Part shown: in pieces, positions 6,091-6,091 of the stretch
How positions within the stretch are numbered: position 1 is the stretch's first letter
Layout of the letters: every line of letters begins with the position of its first letter
DNA from: an uncultured Erysipelotrichaceae bacterium
Lineage (GTDB): Bacteria > Bacillota_I > Bacilli_A > Erysipelotrichales > Erysipelotrichaceae
Assembly: GCA_934692455.1 (NCBI GenBank)
Contig: CAKUTY010000085.1
Coordinates: 1-6,091, forward strand
Length of the DNA: 6,091 bases
Direction of reading: 5' to 3'
The notes under the pieces: model-generated
Told to the model about the DNA's origin: nothing
Seen by the model: the letters and a program-made list of their open reading frames with translations, nothing else
Databases searched by the model: none
Program-made: the position numbers and the translations under genes

Positions 6091-6091
6091 T

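Overview
The window is AT-rich, densely coded DNA with the standard genetic code: TGG encodes Trp, and TGA is the stop of the deacetylase gene. The gene set (WYL regulator, MATE transporter, membrane-anchored NodB deacetylase, YitT-family membrane protein, PLP-dependent threonine aldolase-like enzyme) and the low G+C point to a Bacillota chromosome. A gut Erysipelotrichia-type organism is a reasonable guess, but the sequence alone does not prove it. There is no phage, transposase, CRISPR or RNA gene, and no gene-free stretch over 300 bases.

Layout. A small unrecognised integral membrane protein (43-534, minus) is divergent from a WYL-domain transcription regulator (618-1556, plus). A perfect 9+4+9 inverted repeat lies between them, on top of the regulator promoter. 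The regulator carries an in-frame GC-rich 3 x 12-bp tandem repeat in its C-terminal domain. It converges, with a 9-bp overlap, on a broken MATE-family transporter gene (1548-2823, minus). That gene has lost roughly 16 codons and its frame near 2530. Upstream of it a clear intrinsic terminator (2843-2866) closes a complete membrane-anchored polysaccharide deacetylase gene (2868-4136, minus). The deacetylase is divergent, across only 47 bp, from a YitT-family membrane protein (4184-5026, plus). A complete threonine aldolase/beta-eliminating lyase family gene (5059-6090, plus) follows.

How the genes fit together. The most coherent unit is the WYL regulator, its palindromic operator and the divergent membrane protein gene; autoregulation plus control of the neighbour is the natural reading. 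The others look like independent housekeeping or envelope genes, most with their own promoter. The most unusual general feature is promoter architecture. At least two genes (618 and 4184), and possibly two more (4136 and a GTG at 2823), have a -10 box ending only 6-7 nt before the start codon and no Shine-Dalgarno sequence, which predicts leaderless mRNAs. The other two genes (534 and 5059) have ordinary ribosome binding sites. I found no convincing new defence or mobile system; the best leads are the leaderless promoters, the WYL operator module and the GC-rich minisatellite.
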